DNA of 64,000 bases from Citromicrobium sp. Its GTDB lineage: Bacteria > Pseudomonadota > Alphaproteobacteria > Sphingomonadales > Sphingomonadaceae. Numbering within the stretch: the stretch's first letter is position 1; every line of letters starts with the position of its first letter. The DNA lies in assembly GCA_002729695.1 (NCBI GenBank), contig PBYQ01000003.1, positions 124,001-188,000 on the forward strand. The letters run 5' to 3'. A program made the translations under genes and the position numbers. Positions 47,657 to 59,219 of this stretch are shown piece by piece. Below the pieces are notes generated by a model, which saw only the letters and a list, made by a program, of their open reading frames with translations, searched no databases and had not been told where the DNA came from.

Positions 47657-47700
47657 GCAAGCGAGGACCCCGCGCATGACCCCGAGCATGAGCCCCCGGC

Positions 47701-48465
47701 ATGACTAGGCGCGCCGACAATCGGGAGGAACGCCTGCCCGTGCAGCAGGTGATCGCACGAGGGGGCGAGCTGCCCGACTTCACCCCCGTCCCCCGCCAGT
47801 GCGAGCGCCACGATGGCTGGACCGAGGATCGCCAGCGCCGCTTCATCGCCGCGCTCGCCGACACAGGCTCCGTCCACGCCGCGTGCAGGGCGGTCAACAT
47901 GAGCCAGGCCGGCGCCTACCACCTGCGCCGCCAGCCGGGCGCGCAGAGCTTTCGCGCCGCATGGCAGGCGGCGATCGACCTTGGCGTGCAGCGGATCGAG
48001 GATGTCGCGATGGACCGCGCGCTCAACGGCGTCGACGTGCCCGTCTACTCCTACGGCAAGCTGGTCGGCACGCGGACCACCTATAACGACCGCCTGCTGA
48101 TGTTCATGCTGCGCAACCGCGCGCCCGATCGGTTTGCGGAAGGGCGCGCAAAAGGCCTCAACGCGGTCGGCCAGATGGAGCTGAAGCGGCTCAAGAAGCA
48201 ATGGCGCGAGGAGTACGAGCGCGAGCGCGCGCAGAGCGGTGAGGCCCGCGTATACGAAGCGCTCGACGCCAAGCTGCAAGCGCTCCACCAGCGCCGCCTC
48301 GACTCCATGAGCCCCCGCGCCCGCGCGGCCTGGGACGCCTTCAAGGCCATCGAGGCCGAGGACAAGGCCGCAGGCTACCGCTGGTGGGAGGACCCGGAGC
48401 ACCCGCTGTATAACGAGGGGGAGGATGGCGATAGCACCTTGGGAGAGCCAAGTACAAAATCTTAA
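47701..48465 (+). CDS. phage-terminase-small-subunit-like helix-turn-helix protein
   Basis: This 254-residue basic protein has a helix-turn-helix near residues 50-85 (RRFIAALADTGSVHAACRAVNMSQAGAYHLRRQPG), like terminase small subunits and gpNu1-type DNA-packaging proteins. The long charged C-terminal half has no recognised domain. No other phage genes are near. Similar stand-alone proteins occur in sphingomonads, so it may be domesticated. An earlier ribosome-binding site is not obvious. A palindrome pair and the AT-rich gene follow on the opposite strand. Confidence 0.7.
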   Translation: MTRRADNREERLPVQQVIARGGELPDFTPVPRQCERHDGWTEDRQRRFIAALADTGSVHAACRAVNMSQAGAYHLRRQPGAQSFRAAWQAAIDLGVQRIEDVAMDRALNGVDVPVYSYGKLVGTRTTYNDRLLMFMLRNRAPDRFAEGRAKGLNAVGQMELKRLKKQWREEYERERAQSGEARVYEALDAKLQALHQRRLDSMSPRARAAWDAFKAIEAEDKAAGYRWWEDPEHPLYNEGEDGDSTLGEPSTKS

Positions 48466-48511
48466 ACATTATGTGAAGATTAAACGACTATACGCCAGCC
48501 AAGTTTAAGAT
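48459..48511. repeat. 9-bp inverted repeat at the edge of the AT-rich gene
   Basis: ATCTTAAAC (48459-48467) and GTTTAAGAT (48503-48511) are perfect inverted copies 35 bp apart, at the point where base composition falls from G+C-rich to AT-rich. They could form the terminator of the 48529-51612 gene or mark the boundary of an insertion. Confidence 0.5.
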
Positions 48512-48528
48512 GAAGCAAGTATGTGCAT

Positions 48529-51500
48529 TTACCCAATTAATTCCTGCTTTTCCATTCTCTGCAAGTGTTTGGAGATCTGCTGTTCGGTGGGGCGCTTTGT
48601 GGCATAGGCACGTTTTGCACGGGTATACGCCACAAGCCGCTTAAGCTTCGCGCGGTCCCCCATTCTCACTACGTCATGCTTTAACTCATCCATAACCCCG
48701 TGAAGCATCATCCAAAGATAAATGCTACCAGGTTCTGCGGCAGCCAAGAGGTGTTCGGCCGCATTCTCCCAACCCTCTGCCCTTGCGCCAATCAAGTGAT
48801 AAAAATTGACAACTTCGAGAAAGCCAACCTCCACCGAGCGGAAGGCTCTCTCGGCGAAAATACCCCCAAGCTTTTGGAAACCCAGCGTCTGCCTAGTCTT
48901 CAATGAAACTGCTCTAGAAAGGGATAGTACTACTGCCGAAATGGCCTCATGAGAATCTGGCTCTAGATCCTTCGCAGCCTTGTCAAAGTCAATAAATGCC
49001 ATCGCGCCCCAGCGGTAAAGCTTACTTTTGGCCAACTCAGGCGCAAATAACGTTCCTATCTGAAACGCACACAATTCACACCACAAGAGCAACTCGTACG
49101 CCTCGACCTTCGTATCTCTTCCTACATCATTTACGTTCTTCAAAACCTCAGATAAATTCTGCTTTATTATGACGAGAGCATACTCAAGATCCATGAATTT
49201 TCTAATTGTCACCTTTTGGTTTGCGGTACGTGCCTCGGCAAGCAATGAAGTCTTCAAAGAGTCAATCCGCTTCGGCTCTTCTGGGCCATCAGAAATTGCT
49301 TTGGCAATCGGGGCCCATGTCTGCTCCTCTTCCTTCGCATCGACCGCCCATAGAGCGTCCGAAAGAGGGTCAAACTCCTTCCTCACAAGTTGTCTTTCAA
49401 AATCGCTAAGTGCGGCACCTAGGTCTCGGCTTAATGCAGCCATTATTCGACTATCGTTTGGCTTGAGCGCTGTGATTACATCCAACACATCTTCTACCGC
49501 AGTATAATTTTGGTCTGCCAGAAAACCTTCCAGACCGCTATCATCATCTTTCAATGCAATTCCAAGAGCGAACGAGTAAAAGAACCCATATCTAAAGTAG
49601 ATTGAATTTCCGTTCCGACCAAAAATCTTCGCTTCGACAATTTCATCAAGTATCTGATTAGAATCGAAGCCAAGAAGCGTTCGCGCCTTGTAATCATCGC
49701 AGAATTCAATCCAGCTTCTAACAGAAAAAGAACCCTCCTTCTCGTCGTACATTTTTCTGGCAAAGCTTGCGATTAGATCTATCTTATTTTGGTAATTGAA
49801 TGAACCCGTGAAGCTATCACTCGGCTTACGCAAACTATCTAGTAGAAACTTTTGTAGTATGTCCACCCTGTTTAGCGGGATGAAACTACCGTCTACGAAA
49901 AGGATCTTCATATACATGACGACATTACTTGGGGTAAGCGGGATGCAAAGTCCAAGAAGGTCATCATAAACCTTTTGGGTGACAGACGAAGCCAACTCAA
50001 AATCGTCAGTGTCAAAAAAAGACTCTGCCAATTCGCGAATCTGAGCCCGCGATAGAGTCCAGAGGTAAAGTTCCTCAAAATCTAGCCCGACTTCGCGCAG
50101 ACTCATCCCAGCAGAGGGCACCAAGCCGCGATTGGTCGCAATCGCAACGACCCGAAGCACATCATCAATCTTCCCCAATTCCGAGATTAATTTTCGGTCT
50201 CGCTCGAGATTGACGTTATCCAACAACACAGTGACTGGCCCATCCTGTCCGCGAGCGCTCTTAAATATTTCTTCTTGTAACTTTTTCTTGTAATTAGGCA
50301 TTCTCCGAGCATCGCCCAGAAAATAAGCTCCGCCCCGCATTTTTATTTCAGTACCCAGTCTTCCTAATAATGTGCTTCCGCCATACTCTGATCGAGACTC
50401 GATTATATAAGATTTTCTGTCCTCGATTATCTCTTGGACCGTGATCGAATCTCTTTCGTGATCGAATTCCAATACCGAGGATTGACCGCGACGAGACAGT
50501 CTCGGCTCAGTGTAGATTGGTTTCCCAGACGGCGCAGCCAAGAGGTTGGTTTGCCAACCACCGGAGAGACGATCAGATCTGAGAATCTCGCTTAACGAAG
50601 TTGCTTCCAAACCAGCGACCGCAGTAGATGTTCCTCTCTTCTTTCGCGTGATGAAGAATCTACCCGCGTAATCAGGATCATCTGGAAATAGTGAAGTATC
50701 CGCCGTCCATATCTCCCTGGGAGTTTCATGGTATCGTATCGGCGATATTCGCAAATCATTACCAGTTAACTTCCCAAAGTTGGCCACATTCGGCCATTGC
50801 GAACCTTGATAGAGTGCTCCACTAGCGACAGTAACCGATTGGCCGCTCGAGCCGTGCGCGATCTCGACTTCGTTTTCATGCAGGTGACCATGGAGAAGTA
50901 GGTCAAAGTTATCATTCAGGGTTGCTTTCACACCCGAACGTTCCACCTCAGAAAGCCATGTAATCGGGTGATGCATCAGCGCCAATCTGAGGAGATCGGG
51001 CCTGTTATCCGCTCCAATCGCTTCGTCGATGCATCGCTGCGCGAGAAGAAGGCGACCCTGGTCTTGATCGTCGAATGACAATGCCGCCGAATTTAGCCCC
51101 CAGACCTCCAGTAAAAATCCATCTTCCTCGAAGTTTTCAATTTTGTATGTAGTTGTATTCGTCGGGAACTTGCGACCAGGGAAATATTCTTCGTACCAAG
51201 TTTTGAATGCATTTTGGCGTTTTTCGATGTGGTAGACCGATTTACCATTGAAAAGGTCGTCAATAGCGCGACGATTTTGAAATTCTCGACTCAGTCCATT
51301 ACTCTGTGATCTATCGACATCATGGTTGCCTGGGACTACTAGTAGGCGAGATCTTTTAAGTTCCAAGGCAGAAAGTAGCTTGTCGAAGAAGGAGCTCGCC
51401 TCCGCGTATTCTGATCGATTTCCCGTCTTAGCTACATCGCCAGTGAAAAAGACAAAATCGGGTTTTCCAAATCGCAAAGTTAGGTTTGGTAGAGACTTCA

Positions 51501-51612
51501 ATAAGGCACTTACTAGTCGATTTTGATCGTACGATCCTAATCCAGAAAAGTGAACATCAGAAATATGAAGCCAGCTTAGAGGTTTCTTATCGACAGCCAC
51601 GATCTCTCCCAC
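48529..51612 (-). CDS. calcineurin-type phosphoesterase fused to a STAND-like P-loop region; candidate defence protein
   Basis: This is a 1027-residue protein. Residues 13-300 form a metallophosphoesterase with every metal motif: SDVHF (Asp19, His21), TGDVAKTG (Asp59), PGNHDVD (Asn97, His98), MHHP (His214/215) and HGHLH (His243, His245). Residues about 400-500 resemble a STAND/NACHT core: IIESRSEYGGSTLLGRLG in the Walker A place but without the Lys, LLDNVN as Walker B, then VVAIATNRG. The remaining ~500 residues are helical without a recognised domain. The DNA is AT-rich (27 of 60 G+C at 49201-49260). GTG at 51612 or, with a better ribosome-binding site (GGGAGAG), GTG at 51600. It begins 20 bp after the lepA stop. 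The role is inferred, not known. Confidence 0.8.
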   Translation of the reverse strand: MGEIVAVDKKPLSWLHISDVHFSGLGSYDQNRLVSALLKSLPNLTLRFGKPDFVFFTGDVAKTGNRSEYAEASSFFDKLLSALELKRSRLLVVPGNHDVDRSQSNGLSREFQNRRAIDDLFNGKSVYHIEKRQNAFKTWYEEYFPGRKFPTNTTTYKIENFEEDGFLLEVWGLNSAALSFDDQDQGRLLLAQRCIDEAIGADNRPDLLRLALMHHPITWLSEVERSGVKATLNDNFDLLLHGHLHENEVEIAHGSSGQSVTVASGALYQGSQWPNVANFGKLTGNDLRISPIRYHETPREIWTADTSLFPDDPDYAGRFFITRKKRGTSTAVAGLEATSLSEILRSDRLSGGWQTNLLAAPSGKPIYTEPRLSRRGQSSVLEFDHERDSITVQEIIEDRKSYIIESRSEYGGSTLLGRLGTEIKMRGGAYFLGDARRMPNYKKKLQEEIFKSARGQDGPVTVLLDNVNLERDRKLISELGKIDDVLRVVAIATNRGLVPSAGMSLREVGLDFEELYLWTLSRAQIRELAESFFDTDDFELASSVTQKVYDDLLGLCIPLTPSNVVMYMKILFVDGSFIPLNRVDILQKFLLDSLRKPSDSFTGSFNYQNKIDLIASFARKMYDEKEGSFSVRSWIEFCDDYKARTLLGFDSNQILDEIVEAKIFGRNGNSIYFRYGFFYSFALGIALKDDDSGLEGFLADQNYTAVEDVLDVITALKPNDSRIMAALSRDLGAALSDFERQLVRKEFDPLSDALWAVDAKEEEQTWAPIAKAISDGPEEPKRIDSLKTSLLAEARTANQKVTIRKFMDLEYALVIIKQNLSEVLKNVNDVGRDTKVEAYELLLWCELCAFQIGTLFAPELAKSKLYRWGAMAFIDFDKAAKDLEPDSHEAISAVVLSLSRAVSLKTRQTLGFQKLGGIFAERAFRSVEVGFLEVVNFYHLIGARAEGWENAAEHLLAAAEPGSIYLWMMLHGVMDELKHDVVRMGDRAKLKRLVAYTRAKRAYATKRPTEQQISKHLQRMEKQELIG

Positions 51613-51632
51613 CCAAATCTACTGGAAGAGAC

Positions 51633-53468
<1,836 letters not shown>

Positions 53469-53565
53469 TACCGCGCCGCAATAGACGCGGGGCGGGCGTC
53501 TGTCAGCATGTTTGAGGGTATGCACGGACTGTCTCGTGCGGGACAGCGGAACTTGCCCCAAGGGA

Positions 53566-56274
53566 TCAGGCGGAGCGGCGGTTTGGGTGTGCCTGTTCGC
53601 GCTGGTCGCGGACGTTCGCCAGGGAGGAGAGATCGAATTTGCCCCGATCGTCGCGCTTTAGCTTTTCGGCGAAGCGCACTCCGATACGGTTTTCCACGCA
53701 CCATCGCACTTCCGCATTCACCGCCACCTTTTCGCTCAGTGCGATACGGAAGCGCGTACCCTCGGGCACGTTCCACAGCCCCTCGATCAGCGCGCCCTGC
53801 GCGGAGAGGTTGCGGATGGTGCCGTTGTAGAAGTCTTCGTCGTGCTGGAGCACCACGCGGCGCAGCATCGCCTGGCGAGGTTCGCGCGACATGCGCGGAC
53901 CCGTCGGCTTGATTGCCAGCCCCTCTTCCAGTCGGTCGTACGCTTCCTTCGAAGAGAGCGGCTTTGAATAAATATAGCCCTGGATGTGGCTGCACCCATG
54001 GCGGCGGATCAGGTCCAGCTCGTCGAGGTTCTCCACCCCCTCGGCGGTCGTGTCCATGCCCAGCGCAGAGGCAAGGCTGCTGATGGCCGCGATGATCGCG
54101 CCGTTTCGGCTGCCCGGCAGCGTTGCCCCGCGAACGAAGCCCTGATCGATCTTGATCTTGTCGAACGGCGCGTTCTTGAGATAGCCGAGCGACGAATAGC
54201 CCGTGCCGAAATCATCGAGTGCAAGGCGGACGCCAACCTTCTTGAGCGCGGCGAAAGTGGCGTCGGTATTCTCGCCATCGTCGAGGAAGACGCTCTCGGT
54301 GATTTCCAGCTCCAGCCGGGACGGATCGATTTCCGCCTTGGCGATCGCGCGCGCGATCATGTCCGGCAAATGCGGATCCGCGAATTGCAGCGGCGAAACG
54401 TTAACCGCGCATCGCACCTTGTCGGGCCAGTGAGACAGATCGTCGCAGGCTTTGCGGATCGCCCATTCGCCGATCGCTACGATCAATCCGGCGTCTTCTG
54501 CTACCGGAACGAATTTCTCCGGGCTGATCCAGCCGTGGCTCGGGTGGTTCCAGCGCAAAAGCGCCTCGAACCCGCTGATTTCCTCGCTCAGAGTATCGAC
54601 TACAGGCTGATAATATAGCTGCAAGCTGCCGTCATCGACCGCCTTGCGAAGCTCTTCTTCCAGCTGGTTACGCTCCTGCGCCGCCGCGTGGAGATCGTAG
54701 CTGAACATTCGAAAGCGTCCGCGCCCGGCGTCTTTCGCCGAATACAGCGCGAGGTCGGCGCTGCGGATCAAGCGCTCGCTGCAACTACCATGGCCGGGTG
54801 CGGTCGCGATTCCGATCGAAACGCCGATCACCATCCGCTTGCCATCGATCGAGTAGGGCTGCGACAGTGCGTGGATAATGTCGCCAGCGAGCTGATCGAG
54901 CTGATGTTGCGGGCATTCGCGCGGGATGATGATCTTGAACTCGTCGCCGCCCAAACGGCCCACCACGCCCAGCCCGCCGACGACCTTTTCGAGCCTTCGT
55001 GCGACCTGCACCAACAATGCATCGCCGGTTGGATGGCCGTAGGTATCGTTGACGTGCTTGAACCGGTCCAGATCGAGCATCAGGATCGTGCAGATGCGAC
55101 GTTTCGGATCGCGATGGGTCAGCAGCTTGGAGAGCATCTGCGACAGCGAGTGCCGGTTTGCGAGCCCTGTCAGCGAATCGAACATCGCCAGACGCGATGC
55201 GCGCTCGGCGCTCCGGCGCCTTTCGGTCAGATCTGTGCCCGATCCCCGGAAACCGCAGAAATTGTCGAATCCGTCGAAGATCGGCCGACCGTTGATGGCC
55301 CACCAGACCATGCCTTCACCATCGATGTCGACTCCTGGCACCGGCATGTCGTGAAAGGCGGATTGTGCGGTAAAGTGGAACTTGATCGTCCGCTCCGCAT
55401 CGCGCTCTTCCGGGGCGACTTCGAAGACGTCGGTAAAGACCTTCCCGATCAGGCCATCGTAATCGAGCCCGTAGCGATCGGCGAATTCCTGTGAAATATA
55501 GACGATCCGTCCCGCCTGATCGGTTTCCCAGAACCAGCCCTGCCCGGTCGCCTCGTAATCGCGCATGATGTCGATCGAACGGTTACGCAGACGTTCGTCT
55601 GCCTGCCGCGCCTCCTCGCTCAGCCGCCCGAAGCGTTCCTGATACAGCGCGATCGCGATTCCCCCGCAAGTCGCGAGAAGGAAGGCGACAAGAACGATAA
55701 TATTGCCGGTCAGGAACGCTTGCGCAGAGAGAGGCCCCCACAGTCCAAGCTTCGTCAGGAGAAGTGTGAAGGGGCGTCCGGAGAGGAACACCGCAGCGAG
55801 ATTGCCAGACACGATAATGGCCGCGATCCCGAGGCCGGCCGGCAGACCGCCATTCAGCATCCAATCGGAATAGGCAAAGCCGACGAGCATGTGGGGCAGA
55901 AGAGCGAATGCTCCGATAGCGACCGCGCGCTCCTTCAACCGCAGCCGTATCCGGCCAGACATCATGAACAGAAGACATCCAGCGATGAAGGCCGACACTG
56001 CAGGGATGGTAGGGACGACATGGCCGATCGCGCCGCAAACGAGTATCGACACGACCGTTACGGCGGCAATTATCGGCCATTGAGCGGGGACGAGCGGCGT
56101 ATCGTCTTCAACATCGTCTTCGACGACAGCTTGAGCGTTCACCGATTGGCGCAGCGACGGCTTGCCCGCTCGGCGACGCTCAGCCTTAAGCGCCGACGCC
56201 TCTTCCGGGAGCGCCACTTGCGGGTTCTGCACAGAGTCCTGCCCTTGTTCCAAATCTTGCGCGCCCGCGTACAT
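53566..56274 (-). CDS. membrane PAS-GGDEF-EAL-PilZ cyclic-di-GMP protein
   Basis: This 902-residue protein has an acidic N-terminus, membrane helices at about 65-210, and a PAS domain at about 240-370 ([18 protein letters not shown]). The GGDEF domain spans about 375-530 ([14 protein letters not shown]) and the EAL domain about 545-795. The EAL residues are complete: [36 protein letters not shown] and AEGVEN. A C-terminal PilZ-like domain starts about 805 ([28 protein letters not shown]). It may both make and hydrolyse c-di-GMP and sense it through PilZ. The 249 bp upstream to the PhaZ-like gene hold no feature I recognise. Confidence 0.9.
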   Translation of the reverse strand: MYAGAQDLEQGQDSVQNPQVALPEEASALKAERRRAGKPSLRQSVNAQAVVEDDVEDDTPLVPAQWPIIAAVTVVSILVCGAIGHVVPTIPAVSAFIAGCLLFMMSGRIRLRLKERAVAIGAFALLPHMLVGFAYSDWMLNGGLPAGLGIAAIIVSGNLAAVFLSGRPFTLLLTKLGLWGPLSAQAFLTGNIIVLVAFLLATCGGIAIALYQERFGRLSEEARQADERLRNRSIDIMRDYEATGQGWFWETDQAGRIVYISQEFADRYGLDYDGLIGKVFTDVFEVAPEERDAERTIKFHFTAQSAFHDMPVPGVDIDGEGMVWWAINGRPIFDGFDNFCGFRGSGTDLTERRRSAERASRLAMFDSLTGLANRHSLSQMLSKLLTHRDPKRRICTILMLDLDRFKHVNDTYGHPTGDALLVQVARRLEKVVGGLGVVGRLGGDEFKIIIPRECPQHQLDQLAGDIIHALSQPYSIDGKRMVIGVSIGIATAPGHGSCSERLIRSADLALYSAKDAGRGRFRMFSYDLHAAAQERNQLEEELRKAVDDGSLQLYYQPVVDTLSEEISGFEALLRWNHPSHGWISPEKFVPVAEDAGLIVAIGEWAIRKACDDLSHWPDKVRCAVNVSPLQFADPHLPDMIARAIAKAEIDPSRLELEITESVFLDDGENTDATFAALKKVGVRLALDDFGTGYSSLGYLKNAPFDKIKIDQGFVRGATLPGSRNGAIIAAISSLASALGMDTTAEGVENLDELDLIRRHGCSHIQGYIYSKPLSSKEAYDRLEEGLAIKPTGPRMSREPRQAMLRRVVLQHDEDFYNGTIRNLSAQGALIEGLWNVPEGTRFRIALSEKVAVNAEVRWCVENRIGVRFAEKLKRDDRGKFDLSSLANVRDQREQAHPNRRSA

Positions 56275-56523
56275 GTTGCCTCTTATCGCAATAATCGGCT
56301 CGAAAGTGATGAAGCGGTTTGGTTAGCAGCGCGTAAACTCGAAGCGCGTGCCGGGCCTTTTGTCGAGGCGGCTTGAAGCGCGCACTTGTCCCTACGCGCC
56401 TGAGCGGCCATCAGCGTTTTACGGGCCTACGGCATCGAGCAATCCGCTGTGGCGGAGCCGTCGAACCGGCTAATCAATCCTTGCAAAAACGCTGCATTCC
56501 ACGGGTTTCAGGAGCACTTTCAG

Positions 56524-57429
56524 ATGATCAACTTCACCGATCTGGATTTTCGCCTGCCCGGATGGGGGCTGTTCGGCAGCGCCGGCAAGGAGAGCGAAAA
56601 ACGCCATGTGCGGAGCGGTGAACCCGGTGGACCGCTAAGCGCGGACGTCACATTGGAAAATGTTGATGGAATGGACCTGCGCGTGGCGCGTTGGCGGCTC
56701 GACCAGCCTTCCGAACATCCGCCGCTGCTGTTCTTCAACGGAATCGGCGCAAACATAGAAGCGGTCGCCCCCCTGGCCGAAGCGCTGGAAGAGCGCGGCT
56801 TCATCATGTTCGACATGCCAGGCACGGGCGAATCCCCCGATCCCGTGTTGCCCTACAACCCTTTCACGATGAGCTGGACCGCACTTTCGCTTCTCAAGCG
56901 GTTCGGCCTTGACCAGGTCGATGTGATGGGGATGAGCTGGGGCGGCTCGATGGCGCAACATTTCGCCCTGCAACACGGCGCACATGTGCGCCGCGTGGTG
57001 CTGGCGGCAACGTCGCCTGGCATGCTGATGATCCCCGGCGATCCGAAGATGCTGGCGCAGATGGCCGATCCCTATTCGGCGATCAACGAGATGCTGATGC
57101 GCGAGTACCTGACCGCGCTCGAAAATTCGGACGAGAGCAAGCTGGCGCGTAATTCGGTCGGCAATATCTCCCCGCCCAGTGCGACCGGCTATTTCTACCA
57201 GCTAATGGCGATTGCGGGATGGACTTCACTGCCCGCCCTGCCGTTTCTCGACAAGCCGGTGCTGGTGATGATGGGTGAGGACGATCCGATCGTCCCTCTG
57301 GCCAACGGCAGGCTGCTCGCCGGGGCGATACCCGGTGCGCGGCTTGAGGTGTTCAAGGATGCAGGCCACCTGTTCTTGATGACCCATCCGGCAAAGGCGA
57401 TCGGCCTTATTCGGGAGTTTCTGGCCTGA
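56524..57429 (+). CDS. PhaZ-like intracellular polyhydroxyalkanoate depolymerase (alpha/beta hydrolase)
   Basis: This 301-residue protein resembles the intracellular medium-chain-length PHA depolymerase PhaZ of pseudomonads. Shared segments are PPLLFFNGIGANIEAV, FDMPGTGESPDP, VMGMSWGGSMAQHFA (Ser138), VVLAATSPGMLMIPGDPKML and GYFYQLMAIAGWTS. The acid residue is in MGEDDPIVPL (Asp254) and the His in DAGHLFLMT (His282). It would release hydroxyacids from storage granules. The start at 56524 has AGGAG nine bases before it. With bdhA at 13938 it fits PHA use; no synthase is in the window. Confidence 0.8.
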   Translation: MINFTDLDFRLPGWGLFGSAGKESEKRHVRSGEPGGPLSADVTLENVDGMDLRVARWRLDQPSEHPPLLFFNGIGANIEAVAPLAEALEERGFIMFDMPGTGESPDPVLPYNPFTMSWTALSLLKRFGLDQVDVMGMSWGGSMAQHFALQHGAHVRRVVLAATSPGMLMIPGDPKMLAQMADPYSAINEMLMREYLTALENSDESKLARNSVGNISPPSATGYFYQLMAIAGWTSLPALPFLDKPVLVMMGEDDPIVPLANGRLLAGAIPGARLEVFKDAGHLFLMTHPAKAIGLIREFLA

Positions 57430-57460
57430 CCGTTCCCGGTATGGGCCTCGGCAGGATACG

Positions 57461-57835
57461 CTAGCGGGCGTTCTCGCCCAATCGCTCGCTGACCGAGAGC
57501 ATGAAATCGATGGTTTTCCGCATGCCCGCGTCGCAAGCAGTCTCTGCGTTCGCGATCTGCTCCATACTGTCAAACTTCAGGGCCTCGGCGATGATCAGAT
57601 CGGAAATGGCAGGACGTTCCATCGCTGCTTCCAGACGACCGAAGTAGTACATGACATGCGTCGTCACGCCCTGAATGACCGCCTGGTCCTGTTCCTCCGA
57701 CTCCATCAGTTCGCCAAGAATGACCGATTTGACATAGGCGCAGCGTGCGTCCTGAATCTGACCGGCAGTCTGCGCGGAGGCCGGTGACACCAGCAGCGAT
57801 AGTGCGGCACCCGCCAGCAGAAGTTTCTTCATCAT
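57461..57835 (-). CDS. small secreted protein of unknown function
   Basis: This 124-residue protein has a clear signal peptide (MMKKLLLAGAALSLLVSPASA). The mature part is helical, with two cysteines (in DARCAYVK and ETACDAG) that may form a disulfide in the periplasm. I do not recognise a family. It is convergent with the PhaZ-like gene and lies 71 bp downstream of the dnaN-side region. Confidence 0.7.
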   Translation of the reverse strand: MMKKLLLAGAALSLLVSPASAQTAGQIQDARCAYVKSVILGELMESEEQDQAVIQGVTTHVMYYFGRLEAAMERPAISDLIIAEALKFDSMEQIANAETACDAGMRKTIDFMLSVSERLGENAR

Positions 57836-57906
57836 GCCCCCTCGGTATTGCGATGCACGAAGCTACCGCAAAGCACCCGGCTTTCCAGTGACAACTCCGG
57901 TTATGC

Positions 57907-59034
57907 TTACACCCGCATCGGCATGAGAACGTACAGCGCAGGGCTGTTCTCGTCGCGCCGAATCAGCGTGGGCGCTCCCGCGTCGGCGAGGTGCAGCTCC
58001 ACCATATCCGAGTCGATCTGGCTCAGGATGTCTTTCAGGTAATTGGCGTTGAAGCCGATCTCGAACCCGTCGGACTTGTACTCCGCCGCGATCTCTTCGG
58101 CGGCGGTGCCGTTATCGGGGCTGGTGACGGAGAGCGTGACCTTGTCTGCGTCGAGGCCCATCTTCACCGCGCGGGTCTTCTCGGTCGCGATGGTCGCAAC
58201 GCGGTCGACGCCCTCGTAGAAGCTCTTTGGGTCGAGCCGCAGCAGCTTGTCGTTCCCGGTCGGGATGACGCGGCTGTAGTCGGGGAACGTACCGTCGATC
58301 AGCTTGCTGGTGAGCACCACGCCGCCCTCTCCACCCAGCGCGAAGCGGATCTTGCTGGCCGACAGGTCGATCTGGACGTTCGAGTCGAGCGCTTCTTCGA
58401 GCAGCTTGCGCAGCTCACCCACGGCCTTTCGCGGGACGATCACATCGGGCATGCCCGCCGCGCCTTCGGGACGGTCGATCGTGTAGCGCGCCAGCCGGTG
58501 GCCGTCGGTCGCCGCAGCTTTCAGGACCGGGCGCGATTCGTCCGAGACGTGCAGGAAAATACCGTTGAGGTAGTAGCGCGTTTCCTCGGTGCTGATCGCG
58601 AAGCGGGTGCGGTCGATCAGTTCGGCGAGTTCGCGCGCGGGCAGCTCGAAACTGGTCGGAAGCTCGCCTTCGACGATCACCGGGAAGTCGTCGCGAGGCA
58701 GCGTCGGCAGCTGGAAACGGCTGCGCCCTGCCTTCACCACCATCCGGTTCTCCGACATTTCCAGGCTGACCTGGCTCCCGTCGGGAAGCTTGCGCGCAAT
58801 ATCGAACAGGAGGTGAGCCGACACGGTGATCGCCCCGCCGCTCTCGACGCTGGCGACGGTCATCGTCTCGACCACCTGGAGGTCGAGATCGGTCGCCATG
58901 ACCTTCACCCCGCCGCCCACGTCGGCATCGATCAGCACGTTGCTGAGGATCGGGATGGTGTTCCGCCGCTCCACAACCGACTGCACGTGGGACAGGCAGC
59001 GGAGCAGCGTTGCGCGTTCGATGGTGGCCTTCAT
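57907..59034 (-). CDS. dnaN: DNA polymerase III subunit beta (sliding clamp)
   Basis: This 375-residue clamp holds DNA polymerase III on DNA. It begins MKATIERATLLRCLSHVQSVVERRNTIPILSNVLI, with the three clamp repeats and the characteristic end DENSPALYVLMPMRV. It is not next to dnaA, which is usual in alphaproteobacteria. The 185 bp upstream, to fabG, contain short TTATCC-like words but no convincing DnaA boxes. Confidence 0.98.
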   Translation of the reverse strand: MKATIERATLLRCLSHVQSVVERRNTIPILSNVLIDADVGGGVKVMATDLDLQVVETMTVASVESGGAITVSAHLLFDIARKLPDGSQVSLEMSENRMVVKAGRSRFQLPTLPRDDFPVIVEGELPTSFELPARELAELIDRTRFAISTEETRYYLNGIFLHVSDESRPVLKAAATDGHRLARYTIDRPEGAAGMPDVIVPRKAVGELRKLLEEALDSNVQIDLSASKIRFALGGEGGVVLTSKLIDGTFPDYSRVIPTGNDKLLRLDPKSFYEGVDRVATIATEKTRAVKMGLDADKVTLSVTSPDNGTAAEEIAAEYKSDGFEIGFNANYLKDILSQIDSDMVELHLADAGAPTLIRRDENSPALYVLMPMRV

Positions 59035-59219
59035 CGGTCCTTCTCTCGTCTCATAAGCGCTTGATAGTCGGCGCGACTCCCCCTCGAGTCTGCCCTGGCG
59101 CGAGAAATCTTATCCGGTTTCCTTATCGCGCCTGCACTTAGGGGCAAGCGACAAGCGCGACTCTGCCGGGATTGCTGGGGATAAGGCCTAACTGCGACCG
59201 ACGCCACCCCGGCGTGTCA

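Noticed and set aside
47581-48528. Prophage remnant
   Set aside because: Only one terminase-like gene is present, with no integrase, capsid, tail or attachment-site duplication in view.
59035-59219. Possible replication origin or DnaA boxes upstream of dnaN
   Set aside because: TTATCC-like words occur, but none matches TTATCCACA well, no AT-rich unwinding region is visible, and dnaA is not adjacent.
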